Below are positions 44,109 through 52,325 of a stretch of DNA of 64,000 nucleotides, one piece after another. A program made the translations under genes and the position numbers. The notes under the pieces are model-generated. The model was not told the DNA's origin, ran no database searches, and saw nothing but the letters and a program-made list of their open reading frames with translations. The first letter of the stretch is position 1, and each line of letters begins with the position of its first letter. This stretch comes from a virus, in IMG/VR virus record IMGVR_UViG_3300027749_000102, positions 1 to 64,000 of that record; one strand, 5' to 3'.

Positions 44109-44978
44109 CTATTTACTTTTTTTTAAAAAATAATATTCATTATATATATTCTTATTTATATTCTTGCTTGTTCCTCCAGCAGTAGAATAGGTTTTCACTA
44201 TATTATCTGGTTTACCTTTAAAATGCTTACTTATTGTTTCAACATTTTTTAAATCATCATCTGAAAATCCTATTTTAGGTTGCGTTGGTATAAAATTATT
44301 ACTAATATCTTTTTTCAGAAATGCTTTTTTATTAAGAAATGCTGCAAGACCTTTAACATAATTCACAAATTCGTCCATTGCCATAACTTTTAATTCCTCA
44401 GGACTAGCGGCACCATTATTAGTTCCAAAAGATACAGGATGATATTTGTTAAGATCTAAATATGACCTAATTAAATCATCATCAGACATGTCTTCTTCAT
44501 CCGAAAATGTTCTATACTTTCTAAGATTTTTAACTAATTGGTTTTTATCTATACCACCAAAACCATTTATAATATAATTATAAACTGCTTGTTTTAGGGT
44601 ATTTGGATTATGACCTCTAGCTGTGATGATAGAAAAAATAGACCCATTATCTATCGCCTCTTTAAAATCATCAAACGCAGGACCTTTTTTAGCAGTCATT
44701 GCATCTATTAAAAAATCTTTATCACCTTTAGTTTTAAAATTCCTAAATGCATCATCAGCATATCCAATAATTTTTTCACCTTTATAGTTTACAGGTTTTT
44801 TTCCTATGTCGTGTCTATATTCCGCAAAATCATCAGTACTCATTCCAACCTCATCACCATCTTCAGTCTTTAAGATAATTTTAGTTGGCATATGAACAAT
44901 ATTATCATCCCAATCAAATGCATAATATTTCATATCCGGTGTATGTTCTGACTTGAATCCTTCTATTATTCTTTTCAT
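44109..44978 (-). CDS. HAD-superfamily phosphatase-like protein
   Basis: 289 residues. Motif I is FDWDDNIV (Asp22 and Asp24), and motif II is IITARG (Thr119). The Lys and acidic motifs III/IV are less clear by eye; PVSFGTNNGAASPEELK may lie near them. HAD enzymes act on phosphoesters, including DNA/RNA 3' ends in phage end-repair enzymes. The C-terminal 100 residues are Lys/Asn-rich and unassigned. It lies between sheath and tube genes, behind the sheath terminator, an unusual site for an enzyme in the tail module. No TATTTAT is seen directly upstream. Confidence 0.75.
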   Translation of the reverse strand: MKRIIEGFKSEHTPDMKYYAFDWDDNIVHMPTKIILKTEDGDEVGMSTDDFAEYRHDIGKKPVNYKGEKIIGYADDAFRNFKTKGDKDFLIDAMTAKKGPAFDDFKEAIDNGSIFSIITARGHNPNTLKQAVYNYIINGFGGIDKNQLVKNLRKYRTFSDEEDMSDDDLIRSYLDLNKYHPVSFGTNNGAASPEELKVMAMDEFVNYVKGLAAFLNKKAFLKKDISNNFIPTQPKIGFSDDDLKNVETISKHFKGKPDNIVKTYSTAGGTSKNINKNIYNEYYFLKKSK

Positions 44979-44991
44979 ATTGGCAAATAAA

Positions 44992-45010
44992 GGGGAAGAT
45001 TAACTTCCCC
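44992..45010 (-). terminator. Intrinsic terminator after the tail sheath gene
   Basis: Seven-base GC-rich stem GGGGAAG/CTTCCCC with a 5-base loop, followed in minus sense by TTTATTTG. It lies 10 bp after the sheath stop. Confidence 0.75.
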
Positions 45011-45020
45011 CGTATATATT

Positions 45021-48000
45021 TTAAATATTCTCAAACGAAGCACCTGTTGGAGTTATGAAGAATTCAATATCTATGAACTCTAAAGCCTTCGTTGGTTTAA
45101 GGTATATTTTACCTACTAATCTATTTGCATCTAAGTCTTCAGGTGTTGAAGAAACTGTTACACGGAAATCGTATAAACCTCTATCTCTTCTAATTGAATC
45201 TAAGATTGGATTAACACTATCTAAGAATTGTTGTCTTACGATTTGGTCGTTTTGTTCAAACAATAATCTAACAGCGACAGCAGATATTAACTTACGAGCT
45301 TGTAATAATAATCTTCTTACATTTAATCTATTCAAAGCTGAATCAGCAACTTGTAATGTTTTATTACCCCAAATTACAGTACCAACATCAGAGAAAGTAG
45401 CGATAGGGTTAATTCTACCTTGATACAATGTATCTCTATTTTCTTGTGTTAATTTTTGTCTAGCTTTAATTGAATTTACAAGACCTCTTGTGTAACCCGC
45501 TGATGCGAACCAAGGGAATGCAATATTATCTGTTAGAGCTAAGTTTCTACAAACTTCACCTGTAGCTGGTAAATAAATTTGTGTATTATTTACAGTATCT
45601 CTTGTTAAAATCCAAGGATAATAAGTTGCAGTATAGTTAGAATCAATTCCTGTATTATTTAAGTTATCAACAGCCTCTTGTGAGTAGATAACATCATACT
45701 GATTTGAAGCATCTGGAACAAACATATTATAGTCAGGAGTTGTTACAATATAAACTGAGTCAGCTCTTGAATATTGAATCATATCAATAGCTTCTTCACA
45801 TAAGTTAGAGTTATTAACGTAATCAATACTTGCAGTTGCAAAAATATTTATGTTTGTAGATTCAGGATTTGCGAAACTAAGAATACCAAGTAAGTAAGCA
45901 TAGTAGTCAGTATTTCCAAAGTCTTGAGTATTATTTTGTACAACAATTCTTTTGAATAAACCATCTCCTGTTGCGTTTGGATATCTTGAAGAAGGATAAG
46001 CACCAGCTAAATAACCACTTGATCCTAATTGGAAATTATCCGTATTTGTTCTGTGTTCTCTGTATATATCCCATCCATCAAATCCACCCGCAAAACATAC
46101 TGTGTATTTTCTAGCATAAATAAAGTAATAAGGATTTTCTTGAGACTCAGGGTCAAATCTAAAATCTGCTGTACCACATTCAAAAGCTGTTTGACCACTT
46201 GTTTGATAAGTATTTGCAATTGTTACAACCGTTGCCCCAGAATCCATATGGAAACCTTTACTTTGAATATTCCAAGGTTCTGCTGCTTGAGTTGGGTTTG
46301 AAATCCAATTAGCTGGTGTTTGTTTTCCTTTATAAGTTAAGAATGACTCATCAACACCATATTGAGTTGAGAAACCTAAATAAGATCTTCTAACAATATC
46401 TCCCGCAGATTCTGTTGTGTTTGCAGAACCACCAAATGGAGGATCAGTAATTGTTTCACCTGGATAAAAATATTTTGTTTTATATTGAATATATGGTGAT
46501 GGATACTCAGAAACATTATCATATTCTCTTTGAATATATCCACGGAATCCACAAGGAATTGCATCTATAGGTGCTCCGTCAGCTAATTCAACCATAATAT
46601 ATTTTGAAATCAACGCATATTCACCATTTGAAGTACCAATTTTAACACCAATAAAGTTGTTAGAACCTGGATCCATATTACAATTGGTGAATTTTTCAAT
46701 TACAACAGGAGCTGAATCAGTATCGTAGAAGTTTCTAACTAATACATCAAATGACATATTATTAAATGAAAGATTAGCAATTGAAACTTTAACTTCCATA
46801 TTTGCAGAATCACCATCAGAAATTGATATAAACTTAAATAAATTATAAACTTTATTACCTCTTAATTCTGAAACCAAAAATGGTGTTTCAGGTGATTGGT
46901 ATTTTTCCAAATTATAAGCAATCGATGTATTATTTTCACTTCTAGCATCTGGAAGACTAATTAAAAAACAATTCAATCCTTTAATGTAACCTTTTTGATA
47001 AGCAATATTTAATGATGATTGATAAGATTCTTCAACAAATACAGGTACTGAATATCTTGATTTACCAAAATTATCTTCACCAAATACTTTTGTAATATAT
47101 TTTGAAGAAGAAGCTAATAATGAAGTTTCAAATTGGAATGTTGTATTATCTTTAGTTGCCCCTGATAATAAAAATGTTCCATAAGGATTTGTACTTACAC
47201 CAGAATATGAACCATCACAAACCATAGTTAATCCCGTTGTTTCATATTTAGGTCCATGATTTTCAGAATCAGCGTTGTTAGTATATTCTGAAATACCTCT
47301 TGAACGTAAAGTAGCAACAACCATATTATTATATTCACTATATGCAGTTCCTGAGAAAGTATATATTGTACCTGATATTGATCCTGAATATGAATCATTA
47401 GATCCTGATACTATAGAACTAACAATATAATCAAAAGAATAACCTGAATAGTTATCACCACGTGGTTCAGTAAGAATATTATCAAAATTTGCATAATACC
47501 AAGGGTCATTTGAACCTGAACTTAAATCATTATATTCAATATCACCACTTCCTGGTACACCATAAACATTTTTTACATTTGGATATGCATTTACCAATGA
47601 ATACCAATCCTCAGCAGGTATTGACCCATAAATTACACAAGTATTACCTGAAGCACCTGAAGTATCAGCAATATTACTAATGTAATTATTAAAATCAGTC
47701 TCTAAAGTTGAAACACTACCATCACTTAATCTATATTGATTAGTGTAACTATCTTGGATTGTAGCAGGTAAAGTTGAAGTATTTAATGTAACCGTATTTG
47801 CAGAATTACTACCTGTAAAAGTAGCGGTAAATACAGTTCCCGCAGAAGCTTCAGTAAACCCAATTGTTAAAGGGTCAACATTCGCAGATACGGTGATTGT
47901 CCAAGAAGGACCCGCATCGTATCCCGATAACCCTAATACTCTTGTTACAAAAAGTTGGTTTGATTGTTGCAAATATGATTTAGCAATATAAGCCGCCTCA

Positions 48001-48233
48001 TATTTTGGAATTTGTGTATTTACAAATTTAACAGGTTCCGTTCCACCAAAATAGGCTTGAAACTCATCATAGTTAGTTATGAAAATTGGTTCAAAAGCTG
48101 GACCTTTAATTGTTTCTCCAACTATACCCAACGTCGTTACACCGACACTCTGAGCTACGAATGATAAATCCGTTTCGGATGTATATACTCCAGGTGATAC
48201 GAATACTTTTTTGTTTGCTTGTGCTGTTGCCAT
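45021..48233 (-). CDS. 18: Contractile tail sheath protein (gp18-like)
   Basis: 1070 residues, far longer than T4 gp18 (659). The N-terminus (VFVSPGVYTSETDLSFVAQSVGVTTLGIVGETIKGPAFEP, then TNYDEFQAYFGG) and C-terminus (LNRLNVRRLLLQARKLISAVAVRLLFEQND, FRVTVSSTPEDLDANRLVGKIYLKP) are clear sheath signatures. They form the conserved core, where neighbouring subunits exchange strands. The extra residues are in the middle (about 110-800), Ser/Asn/Tyr-rich, and probably form surface domains on the tail. A TATTTAT motif is 34 bp upstream, and a terminator follows the stop. Confidence 0.93.
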   Translation of the reverse strand: MATAQANKKVFVSPGVYTSETDLSFVAQSVGVTTLGIVGETIKGPAFEPIFITNYDEFQAYFGGTEPVKFVNTQIPKYEAAYIAKSYLQQSNQLFVTRVLGLSGYDAGPSWTITVSANVDPLTIGFTEASAGTVFTATFTGSNSANTVTLNTSTLPATIQDSYTNQYRLSDGSVSTLETDFNNYISNIADTSGASGNTCVIYGSIPAEDWYSLVNAYPNVKNVYGVPGSGDIEYNDLSSGSNDPWYYANFDNILTEPRGDNYSGYSFDYIVSSIVSGSNDSYSGSISGTIYTFSGTAYSEYNNMVVATLRSRGISEYTNNADSENHGPKYETTGLTMVCDGSYSGVSTNPYGTFLLSGATKDNTTFQFETSLLASSSKYITKVFGEDNFGKSRYSVPVFVEESYQSSLNIAYQKGYIKGLNCFLISLPDARSENNTSIAYNLEKYQSPETPFLVSELRGNKVYNLFKFISISDGDSANMEVKVSIANLSFNNMSFDVLVRNFYDTDSAPVVIEKFTNCNMDPGSNNFIGVKIGTSNGEYALISKYIMVELADGAPIDAIPCGFRGYIQREYDNVSEYPSPYIQYKTKYFYPGETITDPPFGGSANTTESAGDIVRRSYLGFSTQYGVDESFLTYKGKQTPANWISNPTQAAEPWNIQSKGFHMDSGATVVTIANTYQTSGQTAFECGTADFRFDPESQENPYYFIYARKYTVCFAGGFDGWDIYREHRTNTDNFQLGSSGYLAGAYPSSRYPNATGDGLFKRIVVQNNTQDFGNTDYYAYLLGILSFANPESTNINIFATASIDYVNNSNLCEEAIDMIQYSRADSVYIVTTPDYNMFVPDASNQYDVIYSQEAVDNLNNTGIDSNYTATYYPWILTRDTVNNTQIYLPATGEVCRNLALTDNIAFPWFASAGYTRGLVNSIKARQKLTQENRDTLYQGRINPIATFSDVGTVIWGNKTLQVADSALNRLNVRRLLLQARKLISAVAVRLLFEQNDQIVRQQFLDSVNPILDSIRRDRGLYDFRVTVSSTPEDLDANRLVGKIYLKPTKALEFIDIEFFITPTGASFENI

Positions 48234-48267
48234 TATTAATTAATTCTATTGCAGATTTATTTTAATG

Positions 48268-48274
48268 ATAAATA
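48268..48274 (-). promoter_or_regulatory. Candidate late-promoter motif (CTAATATTTATCA)
   Basis: TATTTAT core 34 bp upstream of the sheath ATG, in the 120-bp gap that also carries the start region of the opposite-strand RHH gene. Confidence 0.45.
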
Positions 48275-48323
48275 TTAGGAAGGCTGTGAAAAAACTTGAC
48301 TTTTAGATATGTATTTGTAAACG

Positions 48324-48352
48324 GTATGAAATTATTCTACCTTTTTTCATAC
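48324..48352 (+). promoter_or_regulatory. Inverted repeat / possible operator before orphan RHH gene
   Basis: Eight-base arms GTATGAAA/TTTCATAC spaced by 13 bases, ending one base before the RHH ATG at 48354. The right arm lies in TTTTCATACT (48344-48353), a 10-mer also found at 58678-58687 before the other plus-strand RHH gene. Autoregulation by the RHH protein is plausible. Confidence 0.5.
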
Positions 48353-48353
48353 T

Positions 48354-48515
48354 ATGAAAACAAAGAAGGAAATAAAGAACATAAAGATATCACCTGAATC
48401 ACATAATATATTGAAAATATACTGTGATAAAAGAGGAATTAAAATTTATAAATTTCTTGAGAACTTAATTATAGAAAAGTGTAAAGAGAAGAAAGATATT
48501 TATGGTGAAGGTTAA
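48354..48515 (+). CDS. Orphan ribbon-helix-helix small protein in the tail operon
   Basis: 53 residues: MKTKKEIKNIKISPESHNIL, then KIYCDKRGIKIYKFLENLIIEKC and a charged tail. The IKIS strand, a helix to Tyr23-Cys24, a Lys/Gly turn and a second helix LENLII give an RHH layout. Unlike the genes at 24406 and 58708, no HNH gene follows; the frame ends by overlapping four bases of the oppositely oriented 346-residue gene. It is the only plus-strand gene within the minus-strand tail module, which suggests insertion. The operator-like repeat directly upstream supports expression. Confidence 0.65.
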   Translation: MKTKKEIKNIKISPESHNILKIYCDKRGIKIYKFLENLIIEKCKEKKDIYGEG

Positions 48516-49552
48516 ATAAGTTTGTTCTCAAACTGAATTACTGACTGTAAAGTATTGTCTATTTTTGTAACTTCTATCCTTAAAGTATCATTAGTTGTTA
48601 TTTGTATAAGATTAACATCACTACCATAATAATCATTATTGATATACACATCATAACTTTCAACATTATCTGTATCAATCAAGCTCATATTTGCGGTAAA
48701 CTCAATAACATCAACTAGTGTGGTAACACCAGAAACAAAAAGAAAATTAAAATCAAATTCATCAGGATTTTTTGGAAACTTATTTCTTTTTTTATTTGGA
48801 ACTCTTGTATCAACTTCAAATAATTGTGTAACTCTTTGAATTGCTGGTTTAACTTGAAATTCTTCTTCATCAATCAAATAACCTAACATTGTAAAATCAT
48901 AAGATTGGACATAATATTTTCTTGATTCGGTTCCCATTTGAGATTCATCTGAAACATTATTCATAATGATTGGAACATATTGTCCTTTAATGAATGTATA
49001 TGCCTGTCTTGATGAAAACTTTTGCATCACAATTTTATTAAGTTGATTCAATTCTCTCATTCTATTACAAACAATCTTAACACTATAATTGATATCAACG
49101 GGGACGGGTTGAGGGATAGTGTAGATATCCATACCTTGTTCATTACCGTTCCAAGTTGGAACTGAGGCATAATAAAATTGTTTTCTATTTGGTATTGTAT
49201 ATTGAAGTGATGGATTTGTACCATATTTAACTTCGGGGCTTCTAACAACTGTAATAAATGGCGGTTCAGGATTATTATCCATATCAACAAATTGTGCTGT
49301 TTCAACATACTGTGACCAGTTTTGTGTTGTAATTAAAATATCCAACATCGGAACAATTTTTCCTGCAGTTACAACTTGTAAATCCCCTTTAACAAAATCT
49401 AACATACCTCTATCCAAATCAGCATGCAAAACTGACTTAGGTAAATAAGTACCATCTTTGTTGATGTATTCCAATAATTGCTCTCTACGAGAATATAATG
49501 TTTTTTTTGGAACTAATGGTAATGTTTTTTTTATTTGTTTTGGAAATGGCAT
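48512..49552 (-). CDS. Neck/tail structural protein (346 aa), unrecognised
   Basis: 346 residues beginning with a Lys/Pro-rich tract (MPFPKQIKKTLPLVPKKTL), then mixed alpha/beta with repeated VTTL, VDVIEFT and VESYDVYINND beta-type segments at the C-terminus that resemble an Ig-like end domain. It lies directly upstream of the sheath gene, where T4-like phages encode tail terminator and neck proteins (gp13-gp15), but I see no diagnostic motif. TATTTAT is 14 bp upstream, overlapping the end of the next gene. Confidence 0.55.
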   Translation of the reverse strand: MPFPKQIKKTLPLVPKKTLYSRREQLLEYINKDGTYLPKSVLHADLDRGMLDFVKGDLQVVTAGKIVPMLDILITTQNWSQYVETAQFVDMDNNPEPPFITVVRSPEVKYGTNPSLQYTIPNRKQFYYASVPTWNGNEQGMDIYTIPQPVPVDINYSVKIVCNRMRELNQLNKIVMQKFSSRQAYTFIKGQYVPIIMNNVSDESQMGTESRKYYVQSYDFTMLGYLIDEEEFQVKPAIQRVTQLFEVDTRVPNKKRNKFPKNPDEFDFNFLFVSGVTTLVDVIEFTANMSLIDTDNVESYDVYINNDYYGSDVNLIQITTNDTLRIEVTKIDNTLQSVIQFENKLI

Positions 49553-49553
49553 C

Positions 49554-49967
49554 TTATTTCTTTACTATAAATATTTTATTATCGGAATTAACCATATCAA
49601 CTTCTTTTGCATGATATATCGGTGTTTTGTCGTTCTTATAAACAAATGAATCGTATTTGTATGGATTATATGTTATCACATGTTCTCCGTTCGGTCTTGG
49701 AATATCATAACAAGGATATTCACAATAATCTAATAACCTTCCAATAACAAATGCATGAACATTCTTACTTTTATCCGATCTAACTTTTAATTTACCACCT
49801 TGTCTAACTCTAAATTCAACATCTTCAAGTTTAACATAATCTGCATGCATAATAACTTTACTATCATATGTAACTGAAAAAGTATGTTTGTGTAAATTAT
49901 AATACACCATAACTTTCTTACCAATAAATAATGAATCAAATTGTGATTCTGTTATAATAACTTTCAT
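49554..49967 (-). CDS. Hypothetical protein (137 aa) in the neck region
   Basis: 137 residues starting MKVIITESQFDSLFIGKKV. The rest is basic and beta-rich with a Cys pair (DYCEYPCYDIP, around residues 82-86). No family is recognised. The ATG overlaps the stop of the 170-residue gene by one base, so both are co-translated. Position between two putative neck genes suggests a virion assembly role, without sequence evidence. Confidence 0.55.
   Translation of the reverse strand: MKVIITESQFDSLFIGKKVMVYYNLHKHTFSVTYDSKVIMHADYVKLEDVEFRVRQGGKLKVRSDKSKNVHAFVIGRLLDYCEYPCYDIPRPNGEHVITYNPYKYDSFVYKNDKTPIYHAKEVDMVNSDNKIFIVKK
49567..49573 (-). promoter_or_regulatory. Candidate late-promoter motif (ATATTTATAGT)
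   Basis: TATTTAT core 14 bp upstream of the 346-residue gene, inside the 3' coding end of the 137-residue gene. Confidence 0.4.
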
Positions 49968-50479
49968 TATATTCCTCTAAATTCGTTAGTACTGGCCCAT
50001 GTAGCCGTTATTGTGCGATAGAATGGTTTAACACCACCATAGGTATGTTTATTATCGGAAACAACAAGACCGTCATCAATTACGGTATAGTATCTAACTC
50101 TACTTTCAGTTTCATAATATCCAATATAATCTCCCATAAAAATATTCACACTAAGGTCATCCAAAGTTTTTTGATAAATGGAAAATTTCATATTACCTGG
50201 TTCATCTTGTTTAACTTTTGAGTTACCCAATAATTTGTTTGTTGGAGCCATTATTTGAACAAGACCCTTTAATTCAACAGGTGCCAAAAATTGAATCCCA
50301 TCTTCAAGAACTTCACCATAGACATCATCTGTTTTTGTTTTATACCTATCAATACGATAAAGAATAACTGTGAAATTCATATCACCGAGAAGCCATTCTT
50401 CTCCCATACCAATATCAAGTGAGAGATCTTCCCCACCAAAGAATTTTCCTAAACGAGTTATAGGTACTAAATTTTCCAT
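49967..50479 (-). CDS. Probable connector/neck protein (170 aa)
   Basis: 170 residues, beta-rich, beginning MENLVPITRLGKFFGGEDLSLDIGMGEEW. The C-terminal half alternates short strands (NIFMGDYIGYYETESRVRYYTVIDDGLVVSDN, then YRTITATWA). It is the first gene of the minus-strand tail module and faces the SNF2 helicase gene across a 52-bp divergent gap. A tail-terminator or head-tail joining role fits the location, but I do not recognise the family. TATTTAT lies 4 bp before the ATG. Confidence 0.55.
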   Translation of the reverse strand: MENLVPITRLGKFFGGEDLSLDIGMGEEWLLGDMNFTVILYRIDRYKTKTDDVYGEVLEDGIQFLAPVELKGLVQIMAPTNKLLGNSKVKQDEPGNMKFSIYQKTLDDLSVNIFMGDYIGYYETESRVRYYTVIDDGLVVSDNKHTYGGVKPFYRTITATWASTNEFRGI

Positions 50480-50483
50480 ATTG

Positions 50484-50490
50484 ATAAATA
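50484..50490 (-). promoter_or_regulatory. Candidate late-promoter motif in divergent gap (CTATTTATC)
   Basis: TATTTAT core 4 bp upstream of the 170-residue gene. The same 52-bp divergent gap carries CTATATTTAAT in plus sense before the helicase gene, a weaker variant. Confidence 0.4.
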
Positions 50491-50531
50491 GTCAAAAGAT
50501 AACTATATTTAATACAAACATTTTTTAATAG

Positions 50532-52283
50532 ATGGAAATAAGTTTAGAATCAAGAGCAATGTCCTTATTGGAAACATATGAGGGTGCAAATAACTATTTG
50601 CTTGAGATAAAAAGAAAATCCCAAATTAATAAAAAATTCTACCCAACAAGAAGTCAATCCGAATATATTATTGCCAATTATAATAAGACACCCAAGGTTG
50701 CCAAAAAGTGGGTTATACTTGACGCTTACTTCGCACAAAAACTTGCTGATGATAAATTATTAACTGTAGTTCCTGAAAAGATATGGGTTGAAAAGTTATT
50801 GGTTGAAAAGGAAACATCGTTTCATATTTGGGGTAAGATAACTGAAAAACAAGAACTCCATGATTTTTGGTTACCGAAAGCGGCAATTATAAAAGATAAT
50901 ACCGTTAAAAATGTTGTAATTAATTATGAAAAATATTCTCACCGTCCACCATTATCTCACCAAAAAGAGGCAATCCAAAAATTGGTTGAAAATAAAAAGT
51001 TTATACTTGCCGACGATATGGGTCTTGGAAAAACTACTTCAACTATTATTGCTGCTATAGAATCCAACTCAAAAAAAGTTTTAATTATTTGTCCGGCAAC
51101 ACTTAAAATTAACTGGAAACGAGAAATTGAAAACTACTCCGATAAATCTGTCTACATTGCTGAAGGAAAGAATTTTAGTTCAGATGCTGACTATGTTATC
51201 ATAAATTACGACATTATAAAAAATTTCCATGAAATTAAGAAAAAAGATGACTCGAAAATTCTTAACTCCAATTTTGATTTGGTTATCGTTGACGAAGCAC
51301 ACTATATCAAAAATGGTTCCGCCCAAAGAACAAAACTAATAAATGACCTTGTAAAAAAAGTTGATAGACTTTGGTTATTATCAGGAACTCCAATGACCTC
51401 AAGACCAATGGATTATTTTAATCTATTAAGTTTAGTTGATTCACCCGTAGCCAAAAACTGGTTAGCTTACGCAGTAAGATATTGTAGTGGGTATCAATTT
51501 AATGCTGGTGGTAAAAAGATATGGAATGTAACAGGTGCTAGTAATCTTGAAGAATTAAGAGACCGAACATCAGGAACAATATTAAGAAGATTGAAAGAAG
51601 ATGTTCTTGAGCTTCCTGATAAAATTATAACTCCAGTATATTTGAGATTAAAATCAAAAAATTATGAGGAAGTTATGGGAGAATACTATGATTGGTATGA
51701 TAAAAATCCTAATGAATCCAAATCATTAACAGTTCAGTTTACCAAACTAACCAAGATAAGACAAATTATTGCTGATGAAAAAATTTCACAGACAATTGAA
51801 TTGGCAGAAAATATTATAGAGCAAGGTAAAAAAGTTATTATATTTTGTAATTTTACTGACTCACTTAATAAAATCGCAGAACATTTTGGAAAAATTGCAG
51901 TTAAACTTGATGGGTCTATGTCTAAACCAAACAGACAACATAGCGTAGATGAGTTCCAAGATAATGAAAAGGTAAAAGTATTTGTTGGAAACATTAAAGC
52001 CGCAGGAGTCGGTATCACCTTAACCGCTGCTGAAGCAGTTATCATGAATGACTTATCATTTGTACCTTCAGACCATGCCCAAGCAGAAGACAGAGCTTAT
52101 AGATACGGGCAGAAAAACAACGTCTTAGTATATTATCCCATCTTTGAAAATACTATTGAAGGAATTATCTACGACATATTAAACAATAAAAAACAAGTGA
52201 TTGCCACTGTGATGGGGGACAATCAAGACAGCGGTGATGTTGCTGAAGAAATCTTAAAGAGAATTAATGAAATGCGTCGTTAA
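50532..52283 (+). CDS. SNF2-family (SMARCAL1-like) DNA helicase/translocase
   Basis: 583 residues. An N-terminal 130-residue unassigned domain precedes a full SF2/SNF2 motor: Walker A DDMGLGKT (161-168), ICPATLKINWKREIE, DEAH (254-257), LLSGTPM, later KVIIFCNFTDSLNKIAEHFG, VKLDGSMS, AAGVGITLTAAEAVIMND and the arginine-finger motif EDRAYRYGQ. This layout is that of the annealing-helicase/SMARCAL1 branch and bacterial homologues. In a T4-like phage it may play the UvsW role of fork regression and Holliday junction processing; that is inference. It begins the plus-strand island. Confidence 0.88.
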   Translation: MEISLESRAMSLLETYEGANNYLLEIKRKSQINKKFYPTRSQSEYIIANYNKTPKVAKKWVILDAYFAQKLADDKLLTVVPEKIWVEKLLVEKETSFHIWGKITEKQELHDFWLPKAAIIKDNTVKNVVINYEKYSHRPPLSHQKEAIQKLVENKKFILADDMGLGKTTSTIIAAIESNSKKVLIICPATLKINWKREIENYSDKSVYIAEGKNFSSDADYVIINYDIIKNFHEIKKKDDSKILNSNFDLVIVDEAHYIKNGSAQRTKLINDLVKKVDRLWLLSGTPMTSRPMDYFNLLSLVDSPVAKNWLAYAVRYCSGYQFNAGGKKIWNVTGASNLEELRDRTSGTILRRLKEDVLELPDKIITPVYLRLKSKNYEEVMGEYYDWYDKNPNESKSLTVQFTKLTKIRQIIADEKISQTIELAENIIEQGKKVIIFCNFTDSLNKIAEHFGKIAVKLDGSMSKPNRQHSVDEFQDNEKVKVFVGNIKAAGVGITLTAAEAVIMNDLSFVPSDHAQAEDRAYRYGQKNNVLVYYPIFENTIEGIIYDILNNKKQVIATVMGDNQDSGDVAEEILKRINEMRR

Positions 52284-52296
52284 ACAAAAACTGGAT

Positions 52297-52303
52297 TATT
52301 TAT
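52297..52303 (+). promoter_or_regulatory. Candidate late-promoter motif (GATTATTTATATG)
   Basis: TATTTAT core 22 bp upstream of the SOD-fusion ATG, in the 42-bp gap after the SNF2 gene. Confidence 0.4.
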
Positions 52304-52325
52304 ATGAAATGAATAGTCCAAAAAT

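Noticed and set aside
45055-45423. 122-codon plus-strand ORF opposite the sheath C-terminus
   Set aside because: Antisense to the most conserved part of the sheath; no start-region signal or family.
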